In this document: piece by piece, positions 1 through 10,490 of the stretch | Layout of the letters: the number at the start of each line of letters is the position of its first letter | Numbering within the stretch: position 1 is the first letter of the stretch | DNA from: Diadema setosum | Lineage: Eukaryota > Echinodermata > Echinoidea > Diadematoida > Diadematidae | Length of the DNA: 64,000 nt | Direction: 5' to 3' | NCBI GenBank assembly: GCA_033980235.1 | Contig: CM067075.1 | Location: 16,132,844-16,196,843 of the forward strand | Translations under genes and position numbers: made by a program | The notes under the pieces: generated by a model | Seen by the model: the letters and a program-made list of their open reading frames with translations, nothing else | What the model was told of the DNA's origin: nothing | Databases searched by the model: none

Positions 1-1173
1 TTCATAGAACCATTTTATAATTAATGCACAAATTCAAGTTCATGATGTTAGTGGAAATGCAGCTCAATCTCAGGTATTCACAATGTTGTGCAATATGCAC
101 TTGACCACCCCTCTTGCATGTTATACCATTGTAAGTACCCTCAAGTGTGCTGCATCTCCACTAATGCCCACTCACCCTTGCATTATTTGTAATATATTTC
201 GAGACAGCAGGTAAACTATTTACAGAATTGTCATATCATACATCTGATGAAGGCTAGCCAAACTGAACATCCTCCATTTGTATTTGGCAAGTCAGACTTA
301 AAACCACACAAAAATTTGTTACTGGTGAGATGCCAGCATGAATCAGAAAAAAAAAATGTATATATATATATATATAAATAAGTAAGAAATGAAGTATACA
401 AAATCATGATGACTTTGATTTACAATGGTAATTTGATTATAAAGCTGCAAGAAGGCATTTGTACATGATTCAAAGTAATTCACTGCAGAAACTTGTAAAC
501 ATGTCTGCGATAGGTATTCCTTTAAGATTCATTGCCCTCTTTCCACATGTGTGTGCAAAAATACTGTACCACGAAAGTGATTCCCCTGACTTTTAGCTTG
601 CTCCAATGCCCTTTGGATCACTGTGTTCTACTGATCTCACAGGATTGAAAAAAAAACAAGAAACAACATGGATTCCACTTTAGTACATCAGAGACCAATG
701 TTCTTACATTCTCCATGCAACAGCATATCTTCAATTGAGTTAGCAATTCTTGCAGTAAGCCTGTTAGGTAACCAATGACATCAGAGTCGTGGTAATACTT
801 CTGTACAGACATTCATGAGTGCCACTTAGGTTCAGTAGGCATACAAGAAACTTGAATTCACATTGAAATGGTGTGGGAAATACATTATTGTGAGTTCTGC
901 ATATTTTAAGCACCCTGTATTATTGTGGTACAGAATTGTATTGAAAGGATGGTATGACATGCATAGTTCCCAAAATGTGAAATTGTATTTGAGTCGTGAA
1001 CAAAACCTGTATTTTGAATGTGTGATATTTTTCTCTTTGTAATTGTACATCATACCAGAGTCTATTAAAATAATTAGCAAACAGTGCAATCAAAAAATTT
1101 GCCTTCTCAAAGTTATTTATTTGAACATTAGTTAACAGGAATAAGCTTGTGTGTTGATATTTTGTAGTGTTTT
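1..1173. other. Unassigned AT-rich sequence
   Basis: I see no gene here. Open frames are short and have no recognisable protein features. A short (TA)n run lies at about 360-375. The stretch ends at the minisatellite. Confidence 0.5.
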
Positions 1174-2110
1174 GTGAAGTGCTATGGGTTGTTTGCCATA
1201 GGTTGTCTCCCATGGGTTGTCTGCCGTGGGTTTTCTGAGATGGGATGTCTGCTATGGGTTGTTTGCAATGTGTTGTCTGCCATAGGTTGTCTGCCATGGG
1301 TTGTCTGCCATGGGATGTCTTGTCATGTGTTGTTTGCCGTGGGTTGTCTGCCATGAGATGTCTGCCATGTGTTGTCTGCCATGGGTTTTCTGAGATGGGT
1401 TGTTTGCCATGGGTTGTCTGCCATGGGTTGTCTTCCATGGGTTGTCTGCCATGGGTTGTCTGCCATGAGATGTCTTGTCATGTGTTGTCTACCATGTGTT
1501 GTATGCCATGAGTTTCTGCCATGTGTTGTTTGCCATGGGTTGTCTGCCATGTGTTGTTTGCCATGGGTTGTCTGCCATGTGTTGTTTGCCATGGGTTGTC
1601 TGCCATGTGTTGTTTGCCATGGGTTGTCTGCCATGAGATGTCTTGTCATGTGTTGTCTACCATGTGTTGTATGCCATGAGTTGTCTGCCATGTGTTGTTT
1701 GCCATGGGTTGTCTGCCATGTGTTGTTTGCCATGGGTTGTCTGCCATGTGTTGTTTGCCATGGGTTGTCTGCCATGTGTTGTTTGCCATGGGTTGTCTGC
1801 CATGGGTTGTCTGCCATGGGTTTTGTGCTATGGGTTGTTTGCCATGTGTTGTTTGCCGTGGGTTGTCTGCCATGGGTTGTCTGCCATGGGTTGTCTGCCG
1901 TGGGTTTTCTGAGATGGGTTGTCTGCCATGGGTTGTCTGCCATGGGTTGTCTGCCATGGGTTTTCTGAGATGGGTTGTTTGCCATGGGTTGTCTGCCATG
2001 GGTTGCCTGCCACATGTCTGCCATGTTTTGTCTGCCATATAGGTTGTTTGCCGTGGGTTTTCTGCCATGGATAGGGTTGTCTGCCATGGGCTGTTTGCCA
2101 TGGGTTGTTA
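1174..2110. repeat. 14-bp minisatellite array
   Basis: The unit CCATGGGTTGTCTG repeats imperfectly some 65 times, with variants such as CCATGTGTTGTTTG and CTGAGATGGGTTGT. The unit has no stop codon in any phase on either strand. Because 14 is not a multiple of 3, every frame reads a 14-residue cycle, which produces long but meaningless open frames on both strands (up to 289 codons on the minus strand). Variants cluster into higher-order blocks; for example a block containing ATGAGATGTCTTGTCATG recurs near 1310, 1465 and 1635. Confidence 0.93.
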
Positions 2111-2225
2111 TACCCCTGCCACACATAGTGTGAAGGGGGTATATAGGAATCACCGTGATGTTGGTCGGGCGGGCGGCCGGTCGGGCGGTCATTTGGTCTG
2201 TTGCAAAATCTTGCGTCGCGAACTC
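2111..2225. other. GC-rich junction between two repeat arrays
   Basis: This short stretch holds a G/C-rich block, GGTCGGGCGGGCGGCCGGTC, near 2161-2182. It separates the 14-bp minisatellite from the ~146-bp repeat array. No gene is visible. Confidence 0.5.
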
Positions 2226-3260
2226 CTCCTACAGTTTTTGAAACTTAGGGTAAATGATGATATTGAAGTATAGATGTGCAAGACATGTTTTTGTGTTTGT
2301 CGGACAATGCATTGCCATGGTAACCATAATTTTACCAAAACATTGTGGATTGAATAACTTCCATAGTATTTGAGCTATCAATTTCAAAATTGGTATCTAT
2401 GATGATCTACAGGTGTAGTTATGCAAGACACTCTTTGTGTTTGAACTTGACAAAGCGTTGCCATGGTAACCGCATGTTTTCTTCGAAATCTTGTGGAGTG
2501 AACAATTTCCACAGTTTGGAAGCAATTGAAATCAAATTTGGTAGGCATTATGGCCTTGAGGCATAGATGTGCAACACAATGTTTGTGTTTGTTGGACAAA
2601 GCGTTGCCATGGTAACCATAATTTTACCAAAACCTTGTGGATTGAATAACTTCCACATCATTCAAGCAATTAAGGTCAAATTTAGTATGTATGATGATCG
2701 GGAGGTGTAGTTATGCAAGACACCAATAAAATGTGTTAATATAAGAAAAATATGTTGCCATGGTAACTACTCATTTTGGTTTCAAATTGAACCATTTAAT
2801 CTATGATGGTGAAATTTGGTGTGTATGATGCTCTTTAAGTGTAGTTTTGCAAAATGTCCTTTGTATTTGTATCGGACAATGCGTGGCCATGGTAACTGCA
2901 TTTTTTTTAAAATCCTGTGGAGTGAACTTCTTCCACAGTTTTCAAGCAATTGAAACCAAATTTGGTAGGCATTATGTACCTGAGGTATAGATGTAGAACA
3001 CATAATTTTTGTGTTTGTCACACAAACCGTTGCCATGGTAACCACAATTTTACCAAAACCTTGCAGATTGAATAACTTTTCCATCATTCAAGCAACTAAA
3101 GTCAAATTTATTATGTATCATGATCTAGAAGTGTAGTTTTGCAAGACACCAATGTGTTAGTTTAAGGAAAATGTGTTGCCATGGTAACCACTCATTTTTG
3201 TATCAAAATAAACCATTCAAGCTATGAAGGTCAAATTTGGTGTGTATGATGGTCTTTAAG
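2226..3260. repeat. Tandem repeat, ~146-bp unit, about 7 copies
   Basis: The core TTGCCATGGTAACC recurs near 2312, 2458, 2605, 2756, 2886, 3031 and 3176, at spacings of about 130-151 bp. Between cores a shared text recurs: a CTTGTGGATTGAATAA block, an AGCAATTGAAATCAAATTTGG block and a GTTTGTGTTTGT block. Units appear to be of three alternating subtypes, suggesting higher-order duplication. No frame stays open through it. Confidence 0.85.
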
Positions 3261-3472
3261 ACAGTAGTGATGCTGGGGGAAAGCATGTTTCCATTTGCTG
3301 TAAATTTTATACTCAGTGTCAACTCTGCAATTGTACAGTAAACTAAAATTATTCCGTTTCCAATTCGACAAGTGCACAAACTTGGTATTAAGGTCATTGC
3401 CCTCATGACATCACATACTACTGTATAAAGCAACACTAGGGGCGGGGTATTAATCACCTTCAGTGATAATTC

Positions 3473-3565
3473 TAGTTTGCCATGTGTTGTCTGCCATGGG
3501 TTGTCTGCCATATATGGGTTGCCTGCCATGGGTTGTCTGCCATGGGTCGTCTGCCATAGGTCGTT
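3473..3565. repeat. Second small cluster of the 14-bp minisatellite unit
   Basis: About six copies of the TTGTCTGCCATGGG unit occur here, 1.36 kb from the main array and on the other side of the ~146-bp repeats. The two clusters bracket that array. Confidence 0.85.
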
Positions 3566-4063
3566 TTTATCGCTGCTTTCTGCTCCATCATGGGATGTAG
3601 GAGTCTTTATACTAGATATCAGAAAGAAGAAAAACGTTGTATGGGAAATCTCAGGGTGACATATGTAGCTTGGTCAATATACCTGGTGATAGATTTATTC
3701 CAAGAATGATGCGTGAAATATGTTATGAAGGACAATGAAATTAATTTCAGTCCGTAAACAAGACCATTCATTACACGGCCATGATTTTTTATCATGGCTA
3801 CTACTAAAACACTGATCCTTTACGTCGATGTAGGGCAATTTGTCAGTCAGTTGCAATGAAAACATCTCGACGGAAGAATTTCCTGAAAAATATTGAATAA
3901 GACCATTCATGTCCCCCGATACACGTAGAATTACTCCACAGGTGAAATTACCTCGATTTTTAACGGTTTTTTGAATTTATACAGATAAGATGTCTTTGTC
4001 AGTTTTGGGTGGAAAATGATAAAACAGAACGAAATGCAACACAAACGCCCGTTTGCTCGGATC
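3566..4063. other. Unassigned sequence left of the retrotransposon
   Basis: No gene, repeat or RNA is recognised. The last bases before the retroelement are the left copy of its target-site duplication. Confidence 0.4.
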
Positions 4064-4067
4064 GAGT
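4064..4067. repeat. Target-site duplication GAGT, left copy
   Basis: GAGT directly precedes the 3' LTR (4068) and matches GAGT at 8830-8833, directly after the 5' LTR. The match shows that the outer LTRs belong to one insertion. Confidence 0.8.
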
Positions 4068-4808
4068 TGAAGGGATTTCGTAGTAGGATGTTAATAGAGC
4101 GTAGAGAATGTATCCTGCTACTCACCATTCGTTGTTTTTATACACACAATATCTCCCGCGTTTCCGAGCTGCGCTTGGAGTCGATACTGTTGCAGGAAAT
4201 GGTCCTCCAATTGAGAGTTCAGTTATTGCACTTTCCCGTTTGGTATATACACAAGAACATAACGCGACACAAAGTATAATTCCCGTAAATAAGGCGAAGT
4301 AGCACAACGTTGAATGCTCCCCGAGACGGCGAAGTTAGAGATGGAAAATAGAAATAGATTGAGAGAGAGATTGAGAAGTTCGAGAGTCCGATGTTTGATG
4401 TTGAAGTTTGGCGAGTTGACAACTTGACGTTTCCGTGCTTTCACGTCGAAAGCTGGTCAAGAAGTGTTGTGTGTGTGAAAAGTTGATTTTTGTGAATGGA
4501 GAGTTGTAACACGCGTGCGAAACTTCTTCGAGAAGTGGAGCGAAGAAAGAAGGAGATTGGTTAGAAATGATGTCCATCTCGCGTTGTCATGGTGACCGTA
4601 GGAGTGACCGGAGGTGAAGTTACGTTGTTCGCGAGGAATGTGACAGATGATAATATATGAGTGCTCGCGATACAGAGGGTCAGAGCGGTCGTAAAAATGT
4701 GCTTGTATTACGCCGTAGAGTGACCACTAGCGGATATGGTCAGCGAGTGGACGAAAACAATTCTTAGTAGTGCGAGAAAATAAAAGTGTGACTCATTGTG
4801 CTGCTACA
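4068..4808 (-). repeat. 3' LTR of the outer retrotransposon (741 bp)
   Basis: This is one of three copies of the same LTR in the window. Its right edge ends GCTGCTACA and abuts a polypurine tract (read on the minus strand). Its left edge starts TGAAGGG, right after the GAGT duplication. It is collinear with 4863-5605 over full length and with 8342-8829 over its right-hand 487 bp. Confidence 0.92.
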
Positions 4809-4824
4809 AGTAGCTCCCCCCAAG
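4809..4824 (-). promoter_or_regulatory. Polypurine tract (plus-strand primer site)
   Basis: On the minus strand the bases directly upstream of the 3' LTR read CTTGGGGGGAGCTACT. A G-rich tract here is what reverse transcription of LTR elements needs. No such tract borders the nested LTR at 4863-5605, which supports calling 4068-4808 the true 3' LTR. Confidence 0.7.
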
Positions 4825-4862
4825 ATTGCTGCGAAATGAGATGTAGGAGCAATCGATGAGTG

Positions 4863-5605
4863 TGAAGGGATTTCGTAGTAAGATATAGTAGGGCGTAGAA
4901 AATATCCTGCTACTCACCATTCGTTGTTTTTATACACACAATATCTCCCGCGTTTCCGAGCTGCGCTTGGAGTCGATGCTGTTGCAGGAAATGGTCCTCT
5001 AATTGAGAGTTCAGTTATTGCACTTTCCCGTTTGGTATATACACAAGAACATAACGCGACACAAAGTATAATTCCAGTAAATATGGCGAAGTAGCACAAC
5101 GTTGAATGCTCCAGAAGACGGCGAAGTTAGAGAGGGAAAAAAGAGATAGACAGATTGAGAGAGAGAGAGAGAAGATCGCGAGTCCGATGTTTGATGATGA
5201 AGTTTGGCGAGTTGACAACTTGACGTTTCCGTGCTTTCACGTCGAAAGCTGGTCAAGAAGTGTTGTGTGTGTGAAAAGTTGATTTTTGTGAATGAATAGT
5301 TGTAGCATGCGTGCGAAACTTCTTCGAGACGTGGGAGCGAAGAAAGAAGGAGATTGGTTGGAAAGGATGTCCATCTCGCGTTGTCATGGTGACCGTAGGA
5401 GTGACCGGAGGTGAAGTTACGTTGTTCGCGAGGAATGTTCGGACAGATGATATATGAGTGCTCGCGATACAGAGGGCCAGAGCAGTCGTAAAAATGTGCT
5501 TGTATTACGCCGTAGAGTGACCACTAGCGGATATGGTCAGCGAGTGGACGAAAACAATTCTCGGTAATGTTAGAAAATGAAAGTGTGACTCATTGTGCTG
5601 CTACA
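4863..5605 (-). mobile_element. Nested solo LTR of the same family (743 bp)
   Basis: A full LTR copy runs from TGAAGGG to GCTGCTACA and is flanked by AGTG on both sides (4859-4862 and 5606-5609). It interrupts the 3' untranslated part of the outer element: 54 bp of internal sequence, including the polypurine tract, lie to its left and the pol stop region lies to its right. Its own target duplication and the lack of an adjoining polypurine tract show that it is a separate insertion reduced to a solo LTR, not the 3' LTR of the host element. Confidence 0.85.
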
Positions 5606-5715
5606 AGTGTAAAAAAATAGAGTAGAATGTTCGCAGGTGAGCGAGAGTAACAAACTAATATGTACAATGACTTAGAAAACAACAAGCTGGATCCGTAAGA
5701 AACAAAAATATCTCT

Positions 5716-8352
5716 TCAACCGTTGTCACAGTAGTCGACGTATTTTGTGGGGAATCGCACGTGACGACCGGAGCGTGTTTTCTTGATTTCCGTGGTCGTT
5801 TGGTTGGAGTGCGAGGTGGGGGTGCGAGGTGAGATGGAAGGGGGCGTGGCAGGTTGTGTCGTGCGTTGAGTGTTTGTAGTCACGGGTGGTTTTGTGGTGC
5901 GGCGAGGCAATGGCTCGGGAATGATGTCCGTTTCTATGAATGCTGGTTTCAAGCGGTCGATGCTGACGGTGTCGTGTTTGCCGTGGTAGTCGATCACGAA
6001 AAAAATTGTCAGCACGCCGAATGACCGGAAAGGGACCTCTGTATGGGTGTTGTAGTGGTTTTCTCACGGTGTCATCGCGAATGAAAACATGTGTAGATGT
6101 GTTGAGGTCGTTGTGTATGAATGTCGGTTTGTGTTGAGTGCGTGTTGATGGCGGGTGCATGTCCTGCATGAACTTACGTAGACGTTGGACGTAGTCGGAA
6201 GGGTCGATGTCCGTCGTGGTCTGTTCATGCTTGGTGATGCACTGGCCTGGTAGTCGTAGTGTTGTCCCATAGACAAGCTCTGCAGCTGAGCAGCCTATGT
6301 CTTGTCTTCACTGCGGTCCGAATGCCGAGGAGAACGAGTGGTAGTGTCTCGGTCCATTTGGCGTGGTCGTGTACCATGAGAGAGGCTTTGAGTTGACGAT
6401 GCAGGCGTTTGACGAGGCCGTTCGATGTCGGATGGTATGCCATTGTGCGAATGCGAGTGGATCCGAGTTGCGTAGTGAGAGCGTTGAAGAGATTGGATTC
6501 AAATTGGCGACCTCTGTCTGTTGTGATGGTCGATGGTGCGCCAAATCGTGCGACCCAGTGAGTGACGAAGACTCGAGCGACTGTTTCGGCTGTGATGTCG
6601 CTCATGGGGAAAGCTTCTGGCCATCGCGTGAATCGATCGACACATGTGAGGAGGGATGTGTGACCGTAGGATGGAGGGAGTGGGCCGACGATGTCGATGT
6701 GTACGTGGTCGAATCGCGCATCGGGAGATGAGAAAGTGCCGAGGGGTGCTTTGTTGTGGCGATGAATTTTGCTGCCTTTGGCACTGTAGACATGTTTTGG
6801 CCCATGAACGAACATCACGATTGATGCCGTTCCAAACAAATCTGTCAGTGACCAGTTTCTGCGTTGCTCTTACCCCTGGATGAGAGAGTTGATGAAGGGA
6901 GTGAAAGATCGCCTTGAGATGAGGGGCTGGGATGTATGGACGAGGAAATCCAGTTGACAAATCACATAATATCGTGCGATCTGATGAGGGGATTGGCACT
7001 GGTGAGAGTTTGAGTGAACGATCAGTTGTGAGTCGTTTGAGTTCCTCGTCGTGCTCTTGGGCGAGGGCAATGACGTGGAAGTCGATGGGGGTAGTGCTTA
7101 TATTGTTGATGAAAGCTCGAGAGAGTGCGTCAGCAGCTGTGTTGCGTTTGCCTGAGATGTGACGGATGTCGGTGGTGAACTGGGAAATGAAGTCGAGCTG
7201 ACGAATTTCCCGTGGCGAGTATCTGTCGGGACGACCGTGGAGAGAGTGAGTGAGAGGCTTGTGGTCGGTGTACACAATGAACTGTCGTCCCTCGAGCATG
7301 TGACGAAAGTGTTTGATGCACAGGTAGACGGCGAGCAGCTCTCGTCCAAACGTACTGTAGCAAGTTTCAGCTGGCTGCAGTCGTTTAGAGAAAAACGTGA
7401 GAGGTTGCCATGTACCGTCGATGCATTGCTGGAGTACACCGCCGACGTCCGACGCGTCTGTTAGGAGACAGAGGGGTGCATCCATCTTCGGGTGAACAAG
7501 CATGGTGGCTTGTGAAAGCGCTGCTTTGACTGCATTGAATGAGGAAAGTTCGTCGTCGCTGAGTGAGATGGGCTGATTTTTCCTTTTAGCATTTTTCAAC
7601 TTGTCGGTGAGTGGTTGCATTAAATCAGCGCATCGAGGGAGAAATCTCCGGTAGAAGTTGACGAGACCCAGAAATTCTCGCAGCTTCCGAAGTGAAGTAG
7701 GGGCTTGGAGGTATTGAATTGCCTTGATCTTGTCTGGCAGAGGAGAGATGCCATGGTGATCGACAACGTTGCCGAGGAAGTGGAGGAATGGCACGCCGAG
7801 TTGGCATTTTGCTGGGTTGATGACGATGCCATACTCAGAGAAGCGTGAAAACACAATGTTGAGGTGTTTTTCGTGTTCGTCGAGTGAGCGGCTTGCTACA
7901 AGGACGTCGTCCACGTACGCGTAGGCGAATGGAAGCCCACGCAGTACTTCGTCCATGAAGCGTTGAAAGGTCTGCGCTGCGTTGCGAAGTCCAAAAGGCA
8001 TGCGAGCATATTCAAACAGACCGAAGGGCGTGGTGATGGCGGTTTTGTGAACGTCAGCCGGATGAACGGGAATTTGATGGTACGCCTTAACGAGGTCGAG
8101 TTTGGAAAATACTGTCATGCCATCGAGATTTGCTGCAAAGTCTTGTAGGTGGGGAATGGGGTAACGATCGGGGACTGTTTGTCGGTAGAGGGCGCGGTAA
8201 TCGCCACATGGTCGCCAATCGCCGGAGGTCTTTTTCGGCACCATGTGGAGGGGCGAAGACCAGTTGCTTTTCGATTGCGTGACGATGCCGAGCTCGAGCA
8301 TGTGGCTAAATTCCTCTCTAGCTGCTTCGAGGCGGTCGGATGCGAGACGGCG
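5716..8352 (-). pseudogene. pol: Degenerate gypsy pol: RT, RNase H, integrase
   Basis: The longest frame (6499-8301) carries reverse transcriptase, with the active-site motif YVDD at residues 129-132 counted from its first Met. RNase H follows, with TDASD at 281-285, RELLAV near 320, YTDHKPL near 345-350 and ADALSR near 390. Next comes the integrase zinc-finger region, with CLQC near 504-507. Coding similarity extends upstream of that Met to about 8352, where LTR sequence brings an in-frame stop. The integrase core lies in another frame (6225-6839): Asp residues appear in HIDIVGPL and TTDRG, but the expected catalytic Glu after NGxV is Lys. The C-terminal segment lies in two further frames (5726-6169, then 5716-6015), with a break near an A-run at about 6000. 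The RNase H TDASD segment also looks shortened by a few residues. At least three frame breaks make it nonfunctional. Confidence 0.92.
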
Positions 8353-8829
8353 TAGTTAGAGATGGAAAATAGAAATGGATTGAGAGAGAGAGTGAGAAGT
8401 TCGAGAGTCCGATGTTTGATGTTGAAGTTTGGCGAGTTAACAACTTGACGTTTCCGTGCTTTCACGTCGAAAGCTGGTCAAGAAGTGTTGTGTGTGTGAA
8501 AAGTTGATTTTTGTGAATGGAGAGTTGTAACACGCGTGCGAAACTTCTTCGAGAAGTGGAGCGAAGAAAGAAGGAGATTGGTTAGAAATGATGTCCATCT
8601 CGCGTTGTCATGGTGACCGTAGGAGTGACCGGAGGTGAAGTTACGTTGTTCGCGAGGAATGTGACAGATGATAATATATGAGTGCTCGCGATACAGAGGG
8701 CCAGAGCGGTCGTAAAAATGTGCTTGTATTACGCCGTAGAGTGACCACTAGCGGATATGGTCAGCGAGTGGACGAAAACAATTCTTAGTAGTGCGAGAAA
8801 ATGAAAGTGTGACTCATTGTGCTGCTACA
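8342..8829 (-). repeat. 5' LTR, truncated (about 488 bp)
   Basis: It is collinear with the right-hand part of the 3' LTR (4322-4808). The remaining ~254 bp (the U5 side in element orientation), the primer-binding site, gag and protease are gone. The junction with pol lies at a shared 10-mer, CGAGACGGCG (8343-8352 here, 4322-4331 in the 3' LTR). It is followed by the right GAGT duplication at 8830-8833. Confidence 0.9.
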
Positions 8830-8853
8830 GAGTCATTTTGTGAATGGCTCAGA

Positions 8854-8857
<4 letters not shown>

Positions 8858-8887
<30 letters not shown>

Positions 8888-8888
8888 A
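8858..8888. repeat. (CA)n microsatellite
   Basis: A run of about 14 CA dinucleotides, slightly interrupted at its right end, lies just outside the retroelement. Confidence 0.95.
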
Positions 8889-9009
8889 TTACAATAACAT
8901 GCTGCAGAACGCTGATGTGAACACATTTAATGACTGGAAACCAAAGTTTGTCATTGGTTCTGCACATTTTCCTACAAACCCGCAATTCTATTCATACTCG
9001 TAAAAATAT

Positions 9010-9159
9010 CACTATTTAGGGCATGCGAGCAACGTACCGGTACAACTGCCGTCGTTTCCAGACTATACCTCCGTGTTTCGTGCATTATGGTGAAGTTCGC
9101 CTGCGTATGTGACTGGGTGGAGTATCATCGAGTTATAGTGACATAAACGCTGTACAAAG
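9010..9159 (+). other. Probable noncoding first exon of the NAT-like gene
   Basis: A strong donor, AAAG|GTGAGT, ends this stretch at 9159. A matching acceptor with a pyrimidine-rich lead ends TGCATGTAG at 9542, 35 bp before the coding ATG. A noncoding exon followed by one uninterrupted coding exon is the usual layout of animal NAT genes. The left edge is a guess. Confidence 0.35.
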
Positions 9160-9577
9160 GTGAGTTTGGCATGATAAGACCCTGTATTTGACTATAGCTC
9201 AATGTTAATCATGGATGGCATGTGACTCCCCAGTTATCAGGTTATTCTTATGGATCTGAAAATGAATATTTAGTGGGTTTTGTGATAAGGGTTCTTTCTA
9301 GTAATGGTTCGCATTTATTTCATATGTACCAGCAATGCTGACAGTGTAGTCAGTAATGAAGTGCAGTAGCATCACCCTGTTTCCCTTGGGATGGTTTACT
9401 GATAAATCTGGCTCTACGGATTGAGAATTATGTAATACATTGTGAAGACATGATTGGGCATACCGCGAACGAAATTGAGGCAATGCAAATGTCACCATAA
9501 TTTTTTTAGTTTCCCGTTTCTTTTATCAATCATTGCATGTAGATCCGTGCTAGCGGGATAAAGGGTTGAGATTCAAA

Positions 9578-10490
9578 ATGGCGGCGAGTCAAAAGTTGAT
9601 AACACGAGAAGAGGCATTTTCCTTCCTACGTGACGTCCTTGGCATGGCTTCACCGGAGAACTAGATGGAGGTAAATCCTAAAGCACTTCTCCATGAGCTG
9701 GTGTTGGCATGGCAACATCACGTACCATTTCAGACGATCACCAGCATTGTCACACCCCATGAGGATCGCCACGTTCCCATAATGCCAGAAATCAAAGACG
9801 ACATCTTGAAGAAGATGGGAGGCTGTTGTTACCAGAACAACGTTGGATGCTACGAGATACTCCGCGCCTTGGGGTTTGAAGTCTCCTTAATCGCGTGTGA
9901 TATCAAGAATAGGAACAATCATCCAGTACCGATAGTAAATAACATCTCTCATCCGGGTAGCCAACACCTGGTGGATGTGGGTACCAGTGCTACCCGACGT
10001 TTCTCCCGGTTCCCCTCGATTTTGACAAGGAGTCGCCCGAGTTCCACCATTCGTACCTTGTTTACAAGTTTGTTCGGGAGGGAGACACCATCATGCAGCT
10101 GCACCGAGCCGACTGCGATCCGGCCGGCGCGCAGCGATTCGGCGTCAAGGACGGCTGGTACCCGTTCATGGTGATCCACCACAAGAATCCTGTCGAAGCT
10201 GCCCACTTCAAGGCCACCATGGAGAAGATCTACACCAAGGTTCTCCCCTCGCCACCATTCTTTATCAGCCCCGAGTGTCTGCCTTCCCTGACGGTTGGTT
10301 TGTCTGCATCAACAACACCACCTTGCTACTTGAGAGTGAGGAAGATCCGGGAAAGGTGCAGAAGACTTACCTTAAGTCGCTTGATGAATTACTCGACACC
10401 TATGCTCGCTTCTTCCCTCAGCTGCCGCGGCATTTGGTTCAAACGGCTTTGGCTGATGCCAACGTCTATCTGAACTTTGATAAAGAATGA
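9578..10490 (+). pseudogene. Arylamine N-acetyltransferase-like gene, broken
   Basis: The reading begins at ATG 9578 (AAAATGGCGGCG context). It meets an in-frame TAG at 9662-9664 and resumes with a Met at 9665. The next part carries NAT-like features: HVPFQTITS, the catalytic-Cys region MGGCCYQNN, NNHPVPIV and then LVDVGT, which fit the Cys-His-Asp triad of arylamine N-acetyltransferases. The usual RGGWC reads GGCC here. The frame shifts near 9980-9990 and again near 10245-10275. Downstream segments then read as a typical C-terminal half (for example DGWFVCINN) and end at a stop at 10488-10490. Total length is about 300 codons, normal for the family. The enzyme family transfers acetyl from acetyl-CoA to aromatic amines. 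One stop and two shifts make this a pseudogene, unless they are assembly errors. An upstream intron argues against a processed retrocopy. Family assignment is from motifs only. Confidence 0.62.

Larger units (their letters stand above)
4068..8829 (-). mobile_element. Ty3/gypsy LTR retrotransposon, internally deleted and defective
   Basis: The element runs on the minus strand: truncated 5' LTR (8342-8829), degenerate pol (5716-8352), polypurine tract (4809-4824) and full 3' LTR (4068-4808). It is flanked by a 4-bp duplication, GAGT. In element orientation the LTRs begin TGTAGCAGC and end CCCTTCA, the usual TG...CA. The order RT, RNase H, integrase inside pol is that of Ty3/gypsy. The primer-binding site, gag and protease are missing because sequence between the interior of the 5' LTR and the start of RT has been lost. 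A second LTR copy (4863-5605) is nested in the 3' untranslated part and has its own duplication, AGTG. Only remnants of coding capacity remain, so the copy cannot move by itself. Confidence 0.93.

Noticed and set aside
1174..2110. CRISPR-like array
   Set aside because: Units are contiguous 14-mers with no unique spacers, and the setting is a eukaryotic genome.
1323..2192. 289-codon minus-strand open frame (and 199 codons on plus)
   Set aside because: It is the translation of the 14-bp minisatellite. The same peptide cycle appears in every frame, so openness is a property of the unit, not of selection.
4122..5256. Duplicated 61- to 81-codon minus-strand frames
   Set aside because: They lie inside the LTR copies and repeat only because the LTRs do; no domain is visible.
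4863..5605. This LTR as the 3' LTR of the retroelement
   Set aside because: It has its own AGTG duplication and no polypurine tract beside it, while 4068-4808 has the tract and shares GAGT with the 5' LTR.
6363..6883. Plus-strand frames of 75-122 codons inside the retroelement
   Set aside because: Antisense of the integrase region; the minus strand carries the recognisable motifs.
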